Origin: Flavobacteriales bacterium
GTDB lineage: Bacteria; Bacteroidota; Bacteroidia; UBA10329
Assembly (NCBI GenBank): GCA_016124845.1
Contig: WGMW01000042.1
Location: 1 to 54,999, forward strand
DNA: 54,999 bases
Reading direction: 5' to 3'
Part shown: positions 43,003 to 51,430 of the stretch, piece after piece
Position numbering within the stretch: the stretch's first letter is position 1
How the letters are laid out: the number at the start of each line of letters is the position of its first letter
Made by a program: the position numbers and the translations under genes
Notes under the pieces: model-generated
Seen by the model: only the letters and a program-made list of their open reading frames with translations
What the model was told of the DNA's origin: nothing
Database searches by the model: none

Positions 43003-43135
43003 GCTTAGCGAATTCATGTAATTCAGGAGAATACTTGATGGTTGTCGTTTTGTGGACAACATTTACTGAATCTTAAGGCAACACCTTTCCGTTTTCTCCG
43101 TTCGGATGTTGACATTTGTCAGACAACGCTGAACC

Positions 43136-43552
43136 ATGAAAAAAATCCTCATTCTGATTCTTGCCGGTGCATTGGTTGCCGGTGTGGCAGTTTACTTCGT
43201 TTACAATAAACCACATCGCGATGTGGCCAATGAGAAACCTGCTTTCACGGTTACGGCCGACCAACTCTTCGATGAGTACGAAGCAGATGAGAATGCTGCA
43301 AACGCCAAATATCTTGATGCTACCATTGAAGTAACCGGAACCGTTATCGAGACCGGAACGAATGATGCCGGTCAGCCTTTTGCGGTACTTGAAGCTTCCA
43401 ATGCCATGATCGGTGGTATTCATTCCACCTTTAAAACGACATTCTCAAGCGAAGACCTCCAAGAGGGAAAAGAAGTGTGCGTAAAAGGAAGATGTACAGG
43501 TAAATTGATGGACGTGGTCATAACCGATGCCACGTTGAAGAAAACTCCTTGA
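43136..43552 (+). CDS. tRNA_anti-like OB-fold protein
   Basis: The product has 138 residues. One N-terminal membrane anchor (about 4-22) is followed by a periplasmic or cytoplasmic-facing OB-fold: VTADQLFDEYEADENAANAK, then ATIEVTGTV, and CVKGRCTG near the end. This matches the Bacteroidota family annotated as tRNA_anti-like; there is no evidence that it binds tRNA. A TTGACATTTGTCAG palindrome lies 14 nt upstream, related to the FNR-like site at 42682. Confidence 0.75.
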   Translation: MKKILILILAGALVAGVAVYFVYNKPHRDVANEKPAFTVTADQLFDEYEADENAANAKYLDATIEVTGTVIETGTNDAGQPFAVLEASNAMIGGIHSTFKTTFSSEDLQEGKEVCVKGRCTGKLMDVVITDATLKKTP

Positions 43553-43655
43553 ACCTTTCGTGCAACTTGCTTCAACCATAAGATTTCCTTAAAAGCCGTA
43601 TCCGTATTCAAATAAGAATTCCATTTCGTTTATTTTGCACCAACTCTGAATTAGA

Positions 43656-44381
43656 ATGAAAAAATCCACAGCCTCTATCGTTCTTCTGCTCGCATTATTT
43701 GTTTTTACAAGTTCGTGTAAGCATGATCCATGGGTACCCACCAGTTTCAATCCCAGCCCCGATGATACCGTTACGACAAGCCTAGGGTGCGATCCGGACA
43801 CGGTCTATTTTGTGAATGACGTACTACCCATTTTCACATCATCATGCGCTATGAGCACCTGTCATGATGCCATTTCGGCAAGAGAAGGTGTAATACTGAC
43901 CGATTACCTGCACATTATGAGTACTGGACATATACATGCCGGTGATCCGCAGACAAGTAGTGCTTATCACTCATTGAATGCTGGAGGAGAAAACCACATG
44001 CCTCCTATCGGTTCGGGCGTAGTGCTCACGCAGGATCAGAAGGATGCCATATATAACTGGATTCTGCAGGGAGCCGCAAACAACAGTTGTACCGAGACGA
44101 CCTGCGATAGCACAAGCGTTTCGTATTCGGGAAGTGTCGTTCCTATCTTGGAATTGTACTGTTTCGGTTGTCATTCATCAACCTCAGCACCAAATTCTGG
44201 TGGAGGCGTGGCCTTAGAACCATACTCGAATCTAATGACCTATGTAAATAATGGATTTCTTATCGGTGACATTACCCATCAGAACGGATACAACGCCATG
44301 CCACTTGGCGGAAACAAGTTGGATGACTGTAAGATCGGTACGATCAGAAATTGGATAAACGAAGGAGCTCAGAACAACTGA
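43656..44381 (+). CDS. c-type-cytochrome-like lipoprotein with CX4CH and CXXCH
   Basis: The product has 241 residues. The lipobox is TSSC (C21). Two haem-like sites follow: CAMSTCH (C64-x4-C69-H70) and, near 170, CFGCH (CXXCH). Methionine-proline motifs HMPP and AMPL may supply distal ligands. Each half contains the VLPIF/VVPIL plus ILQGA or NEGA pattern of tandem cytochrome domains, as in planctomycete-type cytochrome proteins. Likely an outer-membrane or periplasmic electron carrier. Its TGA overlaps the ATG of the next cytochrome gene by one base, so both belong to one operon. Confidence 0.72.
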   Translation: MKKSTASIVLLLALFVFTSSCKHDPWVPTSFNPSPDDTVTTSLGCDPDTVYFVNDVLPIFTSSCAMSTCHDAISAREGVILTDYLHIMSTGHIHAGDPQTSSAYHSLNAGGENHMPPIGSGVVLTQDQKDAIYNWILQGAANNSCTETTCDSTSVSYSGSVVPILELYCFGCHSSTSAPNSGGGVALEPYSNLMTYVNNGFLIGDITHQNGYNAMPLGGNKLDDCKIGTIRNWINEGAQNN

Positions 44382-44758
44382 TGAAGAAAAACCACAAGGG
44401 CCTTTATGGCGTTTTCCTGATAAGCATGGTGTTGCTCTCGTCATGCTACTACGACAATGAAGAGCAAGTTTACGAATACTACAATCAGAACAACACCTGC
44501 GATACCTCTGCGGTAACCTTCGCAAACGATATTATGCCAATGATCCAGGGTAACTGCGTAAGCGGTGGCTGCCATATGGCAGGAGGCACAGGCAACGGCA
44601 TTTTCGAGAACTATTCTGAAGTGAAGGCCAAGGTCGACAATGGTTCTATGATGCAGCGTGTGGTAGTTGCGCAGGACATGCCTCCAGGCGGTGGACTCAC
44701 CAGTTGTCAAATTAGCCAAATGCAGGCATGGATCTTGAATGGAGCTCCGAACAACTAA
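44381..44758 (+). CDS. c-type-cytochrome-like lipoprotein with CX4CH
   Basis: The product has 125 residues. The lipobox is LLSSC (C22). One haem-like site CVSGGCH (C59-x4-C64-H65) and DMPPGGG downstream match the first half of the preceding gene. The start ATG shares a base with the upstream stop. It appears to be a single-domain relative of the larger cytochrome. The CX4CH spacing is rarer than CXXCH. Confidence 0.7.
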   Translation: MKKNHKGLYGVFLISMVLLSSCYYDNEEQVYEYYNQNNTCDTSAVTFANDIMPMIQGNCVSGGCHMAGGTGNGIFENYSEVKAKVDNGSMMQRVVVAQDMPPGGGLTSCQISQMQAWILNGAPNN

Positions 44759-44770
44759 ACAATCTCAAGA

Positions 44771-45325
44771 ATGATAAAGACAATATTCATATTGGCGGTT
44801 GCCATGTGTGCCGCCACAGGCAGCTTTGCACAGAAATATTTCACACGTTCGGGCAACATAAGCTTCTTTTCAGACACTCCGATGGAAAAGATCGAGGCCA
44901 CCAATCATCAGGTAACAACCGTGGTGGATATTGAAAAAAATGAAATGGTGTTCAGCGTACTGATGAAATCGTTCGAGTTCGATAAGGCGTTGATGGAAGA
45001 GCATTTCAACGAGAAATATGCCGAATCGGACAAGTTTCCGAAGGCGCAGTTCAAAGGAACATTCAAACCTGAAAAGCCCATTGACATGAGCAAGGACGGT
45101 GAATATCCTGCAAGTGTATCCGGAACGATGAACCTGCATGGTGTGGATAAAGAGATCAAGACCAATGGCATCTTTACCGTTAAGGGCGGAAAATTGATGG
45201 GGAAAGCCGAGTTCATGTTGAAATTGGCCGACTATGACATCGAAATTCCCGGAGTAGTAAAAGACAACATTGCAGAAGAAGTTAAGATCACCGTTGACGC
45301 CACCTATGAACCTTACAAAAAGTAA
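44771..45325 (+). CDS. YceI family protein
   Basis: The product has 184 residues with a signal peptide ending GSFAQ (about 1-21). The lipocalin-like YceI fold is indicated by SGNISFFSDTPMEKIEA, FDKALMEEHFNEKYAESDKF and a C-terminal VKITVDATY strand. YceI proteins bind polyisoprenoid or other amphiphiles in the periplasm. It follows the two cytochrome-like genes by 12 nt and overlaps the next gene by 20 nt, so all four belong to one operon. Confidence 0.9.
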   Translation: MIKTIFILAVAMCAATGSFAQKYFTRSGNISFFSDTPMEKIEATNHQVTTVVDIEKNEMVFSVLMKSFEFDKALMEEHFNEKYAESDKFPKAQFKGTFKPEKPIDMSKDGEYPASVSGTMNLHGVDKEIKTNGIFTVKGGKLMGKAEFMLKLADYDIEIPGVVKDNIAEEVKITVDATYEPYKK

Positions 45326-46277
45326 ACTTCTACCCCTTCTCTTCTTAGTTCTTTCATTGCCCGCCATCGCTCAGGATGAAGACCTGATGGATGTGTTGAA
45401 TGACGTGGAACCACCCAAGGAAGAAACCACCAACTATACCGAGGCTACATTCAAGACCACGCGGCTTGTGATCGGTCAGAGCGTAGAGACCAATAAGGAA
45501 GGTGTGCTGAACTTCATGATCGGTCACCGTTTCGGCAGAGTTAACGGAAGCGCCAAGGAATTCTTCGGGCTGGACAACGCCACCATTCGATTAGGATTGG
45601 AATATGGTATTACCGACAACCTGAATATCGGCTTTGGCCGCAGTTCCTACGAAAAGACCTATGATGGATTTCTGAAATACCGCGTACTGAAGCAGAGTAC
45701 GGGCAAGCGAAAAATGCCAATTACTATGACGCTGTTTGCCAGCATGGCCATCAAAAGCCAGCAATGGCCCGACCAGAACCGTAAGAACTACTTCACCTCA
45801 AGGTTGTACTACACGTTTCAGGTGATGATCGCAAGGAAGTTCTCAGAGAGACTTTCCTTTCAGTTGACGCCAACGATGGTTCACCGGAACATGGTTGCCA
45901 CCAAGGCCGACAAGAACGATGTGTTCGCCATTGGTGCGGGTGGTCGTGTAAAGGTTTCGCGCAGCGTTTCCATCAATGCCGAATACAACTGGATCATTCC
46001 AGGACAGATAAGCTCTACCATTGGTGGACAGAAGGTGCGCGATTCGTTTGCCTTGGGTGTGAACATTGAAACGGGGGGGCACGTGTTTCAGATACACGTA
46101 ACCAACTCACGCGGCATCATTGAAAAGATGATATTCACCGAAACGAACGGAGACATCACCAAAGGCGACCTTCATATCGGCTTCAACATCTCACGCGTGT
46201 TTAACGTGTACGACAGGAACAAGATCCGCAGAAAACGAGAAGAAAAGCGTGCTGCCAAGGCAGCAGTTGAGGGTTAA
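45306..46277 (+). CDS. DUF5777 outer-membrane beta-barrel protein
   Basis: The product has 323 residues from the ATG at 45306, chosen for its signal peptide (LPLLFLVLSLPAIAQ). The mature protein is a likely beta barrel of the DUF5777 family, seen from TRLVIGQSVETNKEGVLNF, GHRFGRVNG and DNLNIGFGRSSYEKT. The C-terminus is basic and rather unusual (KIRRKREEKRAAKAAVEG). It is encoded behind the cytochrome and YceI genes and may work with them at the outer membrane. Confidence 0.8.
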   Translation: MNLTKSKLLPLLFLVLSLPAIAQDEDLMDVLNDVEPPKEETTNYTEATFKTTRLVIGQSVETNKEGVLNFMIGHRFGRVNGSAKEFFGLDNATIRLGLEYGITDNLNIGFGRSSYEKTYDGFLKYRVLKQSTGKRKMPITMTLFASMAIKSQQWPDQNRKNYFTSRLYYTFQVMIARKFSERLSFQLTPTMVHRNMVATKADKNDVFAIGAGGRVKVSRSVSINAEYNWIIPGQISSTIGGQKVRDSFALGVNIETGGHVFQIHVTNSRGIIEKMIFTETNGDITKGDLHIGFNISRVFNVYDRNKIRRKREEKRAAKAAVEG

Positions 46278-46278
46278 A

Positions 46279-47052
46279 TTACCTTTTAATGAAATCAACA
46301 CCCGGAACCTTGAACGATTCCGTTGTTGACTCACGTAGCGCTTCAGAAAAAACGACCTCAAAGCCATCCTTGGCATTTGCCTCTCCTTTTCCGAACTTAT
46401 GTAGAACACGGACGATCCCCATCTTATTGGGGGTGACGTAGAGAGGCTCGTTCACCGTTTCCTGATTATCTACCGTGGTTCCGCTGGAAAGTTTGATCCT
46501 TATCTCATTGGGTGAAATAATGCCCAAACCCTCGCCACGGTAACGGATCTTATATTCTGCAAATGCCTCCTTCGAACTCGGATTCCACTTTAATGCGGTA
46601 ATGGAAAACGGTCCGTCCATCAGGCTTTTCGTCTGTGGGGGAATCGGAAAATTATTGGCATCGGTACTTGTTCCCTGCTTGTTCACTCGGAAAAATTCTC
46701 CAAACTCTATACGCAACTTGTCCTGCCAGTAATCTTCGCCTCCGTTCACTTTGAAAATGCGAGTAATGTCTCCCTTCGGCTCAATGAACATGACCGATTC
46801 CATCATGTGCTTTTCACCCCAGTTGAAGATGAATTTCACATCCTCGCGATGAATAAGGATGAAATCATTGGTCTTGTTGTAGATACGTGCAGTAAACTGA
46901 GTGAATGTTTTCTGTGAATGCTGATCATAGATCAAAATCCGCACTTCATCGGTTTCTATCTCATCTACTTTTTCATAATGAATCTCATGCGGTTGCGCCA
47001 AAAGCACATGAAAAGGAATGAAGAAGAAGAGACCGGAAAGCAGTTGTTTCAT
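46279..47052 (-). CDS. Hypothetical exported protein, paralogue 1
   Basis: The product has 257 residues from the ATG at 47052 with a signal peptide ending LLAQ. The frame is open further upstream, but that part covers a terminator. The body shares patterns with the next upstream gene: NKTNDFILIHREDVKF against NNTNDFLMVDPSKLLI, and YRGEGLGIISPNEIRI against YKGNDYGIVDPSRISV. So both are paralogues, likely beta-sandwich periplasmic proteins. No function is known to me. Converges on the DUF5777 gene with 1 nt between stops. Confidence 0.7.
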   Translation of the reverse strand: MKQLLSGLFFFIPFHVLLAQPHEIHYEKVDEIETDEVRILIYDQHSQKTFTQFTARIYNKTNDFILIHREDVKFIFNWGEKHMMESVMFIEPKGDITRIFKVNGGEDYWQDKLRIEFGEFFRVNKQGTSTDANNFPIPPQTKSLMDGPFSITALKWNPSSKEAFAEYKIRYRGEGLGIISPNEIRIKLSSGTTVDNQETVNEPLYVTPNKMGIVRVLHKFGKGEANAKDGFEVVFSEALRESTTESFKVPGVDFIKR

Positions 47053-47074
47053 GATAAGGTTTTGGGTAAAACTA

Positions 47075-47106
47075 AAGATCCCGTCCAAAGTTTTGGGCGG
47101 GATCTT
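47075..47106 (-). terminator. Terminator between the two paralogues
   Basis: Stem AAGATCCCGTCC and GGGCGGGATCTT (one imperfect pair) around an 8-nt loop. On the minus strand it is followed by TTTAGTTTTA. It lies 20 nt after the stop of the upstream paralogue and 23 nt before the start of the next, so it may end or attenuate transcription between them. Confidence 0.65.
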
Positions 47107-47125
47107 CATCAATATGTAAGTAGAA

Positions 47126-47971
47126 TTACTTGTTCTTTTCTGCAGTGAGTGCTTCATCCAGCATGAATGTGGCGTTTTCATCCACATCCAACGGCTTGGC
47201 CTTGGTCTCTACCATCGCGTCATTCCATTGTACCATCAGCTTCGCAAACTGCATGTCCACAACCTTGGCTGGAATATGAAAAACGGCATTTACAGTTTTG
47301 CTGTCGCCCTTTTCCAACAGGATGTTTTTCGATTTACGGTCGTCATTGGCAAACTTGTCGCCACCTTCTGTAACTACCGAAATGCGGCTTGGATCCACAA
47401 TTCCGTAGTCATTACCCTTGTACGTGATCTCAAATTTTGCCCAGGTCTCCTTGGTCTCTTGCTTCAGGTTCTTCAGGTTCACCTCGAAATTCCCGGATTC
47501 AACAGAATTGGTTGATGCCGGAAGTTGAAAATCGGGCATCTGAACTTCTTTACCATCGCTAATCGGAATTACTGAGAAGCCATCCAGCGCCACTTCAAAT
47601 TCATCCACATGAAAATTGGCGCCATCTTTCAGGTCAATGGTCTTGCTCTTGTTATCGTTCGGGTCAAGAATAAAGCTCTTCTCATTCGGATGCATCTCTT
47701 TTCCATCAACAGTAATAAGAAGTTTGGAAGGATCCACCATTAGAAAGTCGTTGGTGTTGTTGGTGAACTTGGCCTTGAACTTCAGGAAATCCATGCGGGA
47801 GACCCCATTGCTGAGTTCCACCACGAACTCTTTGGTCTCAATGGCCTCTTCCACATCTTGGAAGTAATTGGTGTGTTTCGGGTCGTCTTTTTTGTCTTTT
47901 TGGGCAATGGCTTGGCCTGATGTTACCATAATGGCTGCTGCCATCAAAAATGTACTGATGTGTGGTTTCAT
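47126..47971 (-). CDS. Hypothetical exported protein, paralogue 2
   Basis: The product has 281 residues from the ATG at 47971 with a signal peptide ending QAIAQ. It has the same layout as the protein at 46279-47052 (see matching NDFLMV and YGIVDPSRI segments) with more lysines and acidic residues. The family is unknown to me. It is separated from its paralogue by the terminator at 47075, suggesting distinct expression levels. Confidence 0.7.
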   Translation of the reverse strand: MKPHISTFLMAAAIMVTSGQAIAQKDKKDDPKHTNYFQDVEEAIETKEFVVELSNGVSRMDFLKFKAKFTNNTNDFLMVDPSKLLITVDGKEMHPNEKSFILDPNDNKSKTIDLKDGANFHVDEFEVALDGFSVIPISDGKEVQMPDFQLPASTNSVESGNFEVNLKNLKQETKETWAKFEITYKGNDYGIVDPSRISVVTEGGDKFANDDRKSKNILLEKGDSKTVNAVFHIPAKVVDMQFAKLMVQWNDAMVETKAKPLDVDENATFMLDEALTAEKNK

Positions 47972-48085
47972 TGGGTATTTGATTTTAATGTTCGAGCCAG
48001 ATTTACAACAAACATACCAATCCCTGTTCAATGAGAAAATGGAGGAATTAGCAAATGCTGGAAACTCGAGACCCTTAACTCGTTG

Positions 48086-48313
48086 CTACAACTGCTCCAC
48101 CTTTATGATCTTCACGGGGCAGAGATTGGCGGCATGCACGTTCTCGTCATACTCGTCATCGCCCACAATTACCGAATGGAAACCGCGCTTTTCCTTGGAA
48201 CCGATAAGCGTACACTTACCGTCCTTCTTGCTCATGCGCCAGCGATGCAAGGCCGCCTCCACGCAGTAGTTGCAACCGATGCATTTGTCTCGCTGTTGGG
48301 TAATTCTAATCAT
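48086..48313 (-). CDS. Small ferredoxin-like protein
   Basis: The product has 75 residues. Cysteines C11, C14 and C17 in CIGCNYC and one in NLCP near 65 form one cluster-binding set of a [4Fe-4S] (or [3Fe-4S]) ferredoxin; the usual second set is missing, so a single cluster is expected. The gene is 111 nt downstream of the U32 gene on the same strand, with a dispersed repeat between, and may donate electrons to it or to other enzymes. Confidence 0.78.
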   Translation of the reverse strand: MIRITQQRDKCIGCNYCVEAALHRWRMSKKDGKCTLIGSKEKRGFHSVIVGDDEYDENVHAANLCPVKIIKVEQL

Positions 48314-48339
48314 CCTATCCGTGTTCCTTCCATTCAGAT

Positions 48340-48437
48340 TGTTTCGTTCTCTTCGACTTCGCTCAGGGCAAGCCGCAATTACGCTTTGACCTAACCGTCT
48401 GCAATGAATCCCCCTTTGGGGGACTTAGGGGGTTTCT
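48340..48437. repeat. Dispersed repeat pieces between U32 and ferredoxin genes
   Basis: TTCGACTTCGCTCAGGGCAAG (shown in part: TTCGACTTCGCTCAGG, about 48353) belongs to the common Bacteroidota TTCGACTTCGCTCAG repeat. CCCCCTTTGGGGGACTTAGG (about 48411-48430) is a half copy of the element at 9325-9427 and touches the 3' end of the U32 gene. Confidence 0.55.
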
Positions 48438-49657
48438 ACGCGGTAGAGTTTATCGGATGGGCGAATAATCTCATCAATGGCAATGGAGAAACTTACGCCC
48501 TTTTCCACCACATCCACGCTCTTGTCGTCCACGCGCAGTTCTTCGATGATCTTCTCCACCACACCTGTTGTTGGACCAGTGACGATGATCTTGTCTCCCA
48601 CCTTCAGTGAGTGTGATTCCATCTTGAATTCCGCCACATTGATCTTTGGGAAGTACTTAACGCCCTTACCGATGTATTTCTTCTTGGTGGTGGCCTGCGA
48701 CCCATGGCCTGGGCTCCACTCGCCCAACTCACGACCGAGGTAATAGCCATCCCAGAAACCACGGTTGTAAACGGTGGCCAAACGCTCGTTCCAGCCTTCA
48801 ATCTTCTCTTTGGTGTAGGTTCCATCCTGAATGGACTCAACCGCTTCCTTGTAGCACTTGGTCACTTCCTTCACGTACTCGGGAGCACGTCCGCGACCTT
48901 CGATCTTCAGCACCTTTACTCCTGCATCGATCACCTGATCCAAGAATCCGATTGTACAAAGATCTTTTGGTGACATGATGTATTCATTATCGATCTCCAA
49001 CTGGTTTCCTTCCTCATCGGTCACGGTGTAGGTTCTGCGGCAGTTCTGCACGCACGCCCCACGGTTGGCTGATGAGTTATTGGTATGCAGACTCAAATAG
49101 CACTTACCCGAAACGGCCATGCAAAGCGCGCCATGTGCGAAGATCTCAATACGCACCAACTCCCCGCTCGGCCCGGTCACCTGATTGCGCTCAATGCCTT
49201 TCACGATGTCCTTCACCTGCTTCAGGCTCAGCTCACGCGAAGTGACCATTACATCTGCAAAGTTCGAGAAGAACTCAACCGTTTCGAGGTTCGTCACATT
49301 GGTCTGGGTACTGATGTGCACCTCCACTCCTTGCTTGAACGAATAGTTGATCACGGCCTGATCGGAAGCAATGATGGCCGTTACGCCAGCTTTCTTCACG
49401 CCATCCACTATCCGCTTCATCAGCGACAGGTCGTGGTCATAAATAATCGTGTTCAACGTCAGATAGGTCTTCACACCCTTCGGTTCGCAGATCTCCACGA
49501 TCTTCTCCAGATCCTCGAACACGAAATTGTTGGCCGCACGGGCTCGCATGTTCAATTGTTCAATTCCGAAATACACCGAATCGGCACCGCCCTGTATGGC
49601 CGCCATCAGCGAATCGAACGACCCCGCAGGGCTCATTACTTCAATATCTCCCGTCAT
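48425..49657 (-). CDS. Peptidase U32 family protein (YegQ/TrhP-like)
   Basis: The product has 410 residues: a TIM-barrel core from VMSPAGSFDSLMAAIQGGAD to about 300, and a small C-terminal beta domain. Cysteines in HGALCMAVSGKCYLS and NRGACVQNCRR are those of the Fe-S-binding U32 group. Family members YegQ/TrhP are known for prephenate-dependent hydroxylation of tRNA uridine 34, others for collagenase-type annotation. The paired ferredoxin gene downstream supports a redox-type tRNA hydroxylase role. The last codons lie in a dispersed repeat piece. Confidence 0.85.
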   Translation of the reverse strand: MTGDIEVMSPAGSFDSLMAAIQGGADSVYFGIEQLNMRARAANNFVFEDLEKIVEICEPKGVKTYLTLNTIIYDHDLSLMKRIVDGVKKAGVTAIIASDQAVINYSFKQGVEVHISTQTNVTNLETVEFFSNFADVMVTSRELSLKQVKDIVKGIERNQVTGPSGELVRIEIFAHGALCMAVSGKCYLSLHTNNSSANRGACVQNCRRTYTVTDEEGNQLEIDNEYIMSPKDLCTIGFLDQVIDAGVKVLKIEGRGRAPEYVKEVTKCYKEAVESIQDGTYTKEKIEGWNERLATVYNRGFWDGYYLGRELGEWSPGHGSQATTKKKYIGKGVKYFPKINVAEFKMESHSLKVGDKIIVTGPTTGVVEKIIEELRVDDKSVDVVEKGVSFSIAIDEIIRPSDKLYRVETP

Positions 49658-49759
49658 TACTTGATGGTTTGGGGCGTGAAGATAGGGAAGGTATTAAGTT
49701 TTGTCGAGAACCGTCTTTCAGTCACAAAAATCGGAGTCTGCTTCTTTTCATGATATGAA

Positions 49760-51370
49760 TTACACGTTTGGATCTGGTGAAACCCGCTTCCACCCATCCG
49801 CTTTTCTGTCAACGGATTTTCCATTCACTTCGGTGATCACCCATTTTCCTTTGGGCGCTTTCGTATCGAAAAGAATTTCCGTGCGAGAACTTTTGAAAAC
49901 ACCTTCTGAAAGCTGTGGGGTTTGCGCTTCCAGCTGCCGCAGATCCACGCTTTCTGTCGGTAGGTAAATAAGTCCGAAGTCTTCTTCTGAATAGGTGACC
50001 ACGGTGAGTTTTTCGCTTGGGCGGAACAGTTTCCAATCACCAATAGAATCAACCGCTTGGTACTGTGGCGGAACATGTACGGTACTTCTCCCAACGGCAA
50101 ACCGATGATACACACCCGTGTTGTTCCAATGCTGCCATTTACCCTTGCCTTTGATGTAAAAGCAACTGTCAATATCCGTGGCACCGTCATCCAACATCAA
50201 CACAATGGGCCGCGCTACGATCTGCGATGCTTCTCCGCGTTGGAATCCTCCCGCAGAAAGCAGAAAACCGTTACCTCGGCTGTGTATCTCTGGGCTGCTT
50301 CCCTTTCCGTGACCGATGAGCAATAGCCGCTCCGAATCATCCTTTTTCCAAATTTCGGATGGCGGTCTGTAATCGAACACCAATGCCGAGAATGCCTGAT
50401 GCAGGTTCTCTGGAATCGCATCCACATCGAATGCTCCTTTCTCTTTTTCCAAGAACCAGGTCTTGATCATGCTGCTGCTGGCATTATCCACCAAGGATGT
50501 CTTTTCGGCCCGTTCCATCCTTCTTCTGAACGGGGAACTCTTTCGGAAATCGGAACTGGTCTGTAGATATTCCCAAACCCATTCATCAAGCGTTTCCGCA
50601 GCCTTGGCTTTCAGCTCTTGCGAATGGGCATACGAATACAACACCAGCAACGCACTGATGGTGTAACCCTCGTACGGCTTGGCGTTGAACTCATACGGCC
50701 CTGTCAGTTGTAATTCCTCCAAGTTATCGAGCAGAAACTGCTCCATGCCATTCTGCCTGTTATCGAATTCTGGGGCATCATTTCCGTGTTCGTGCAACCA
50801 TTGGTTTTTGAGGTATTGCGAGATATTGGTCATGAGGATGTGGTTCTCCGTATCCTTCATGATGTGCATGGTATGAGGCGTTTTGGTATGCGGCCTCCCT
50901 CCTTCTTCAATCAATAGATTATCGGCAATGTAATCGGCCGTTTTAGGCCAAAGTGTAGCGGTATCTTTCTCAAATCGGAACAGAATGGCCGAAAGTAGGA
51001 TGGTTGTGAAATCGTAGTCCCCGTTCGGATTGAGAAAGCCGCTGGTTCCGCTGTTTCCCCACGGAACGGAATTCAACAGAAACTCATTCACTTCTTTGAT
51101 GTCCCGACCTGCAACAAGTTTGGCCAGCAATGTTCTCGGAGAGCTTGTCTTGGCTTTCTGCGAAGGATCGATAAGATCCTGCTCCGCAAAGTGCAGTACC
51201 AACGGATGATTCTTCAATGCTTCATCTGAGATGCGCTGCGAATGCTCGCTATAAGTCGGAAACTCCGTTGGTGGGATTTTCCTGTAACTGTTCTGCCAAC
51301 TGTTTCCGAAGTAATAGGCACAGCCGCTGAGGCTGAAGAGTAGAATAGACAGTATGAGATAACGCATCAC
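49760..51370 (-). CDS. Hypothetical lipoprotein, helical-toroid-like
   Basis: The product has 536 residues with lipobox LSGC (C17). The helix-rich middle part (about 60-320) with LLVLYSYAHS and TISALL segments looks like an alpha/alpha toroid, and the rest is beta-rich (about 340-500), as in some polysaccharide lyases and heparinase-like proteins. I could not see a definite catalytic motif, so no function is assigned. It is divergent from the cotransporter-like gene, with 60 bp between starts. A TGATATGAAT region follows the stop. Confidence 0.6.
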   Translation of the reverse strand: MMRYLILSILLFSLSGCAYYFGNSWQNSYRKIPPTEFPTYSEHSQRISDEALKNHPLVLHFAEQDLIDPSQKAKTSSPRTLLAKLVAGRDIKEVNEFLLNSVPWGNSGTSGFLNPNGDYDFTTILLSAILFRFEKDTATLWPKTADYIADNLLIEEGGRPHTKTPHTMHIMKDTENHILMTNISQYLKNQWLHEHGNDAPEFDNRQNGMEQFLLDNLEELQLTGPYEFNAKPYEGYTISALLVLYSYAHSQELKAKAAETLDEWVWEYLQTSSDFRKSSPFRRRMERAEKTSLVDNASSSMIKTWFLEKEKGAFDVDAIPENLHQAFSALVFDYRPPSEIWKKDDSERLLLIGHGKGSSPEIHSRGNGFLLSAGGFQRGEASQIVARPIVLMLDDGATDIDSCFYIKGKGKWQHWNNTGVYHRFAVGRSTVHVPPQYQAVDSIGDWKLFRPSEKLTVVTYSEEDFGLIYLPTESVDLRQLEAQTPQLSEGVFKSSRTEILFDTKAPKGKWVITEVNGKSVDRKADGWKRVSPDPNV

Positions 51371-51430
51371 GCAAAGCTATTATTCGTGAGGCTTTGCAGG
51401 ATTAAGGTTTTCTTACCTTGGCACCTCAGA

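Noticed and set aside
47053-47187. Upstream extension of the exported paralogue 1 frame
   Set aside because: It runs through a terminator hairpin and into the preceding gene; the ATG at 47052 gives a proper signal peptide.
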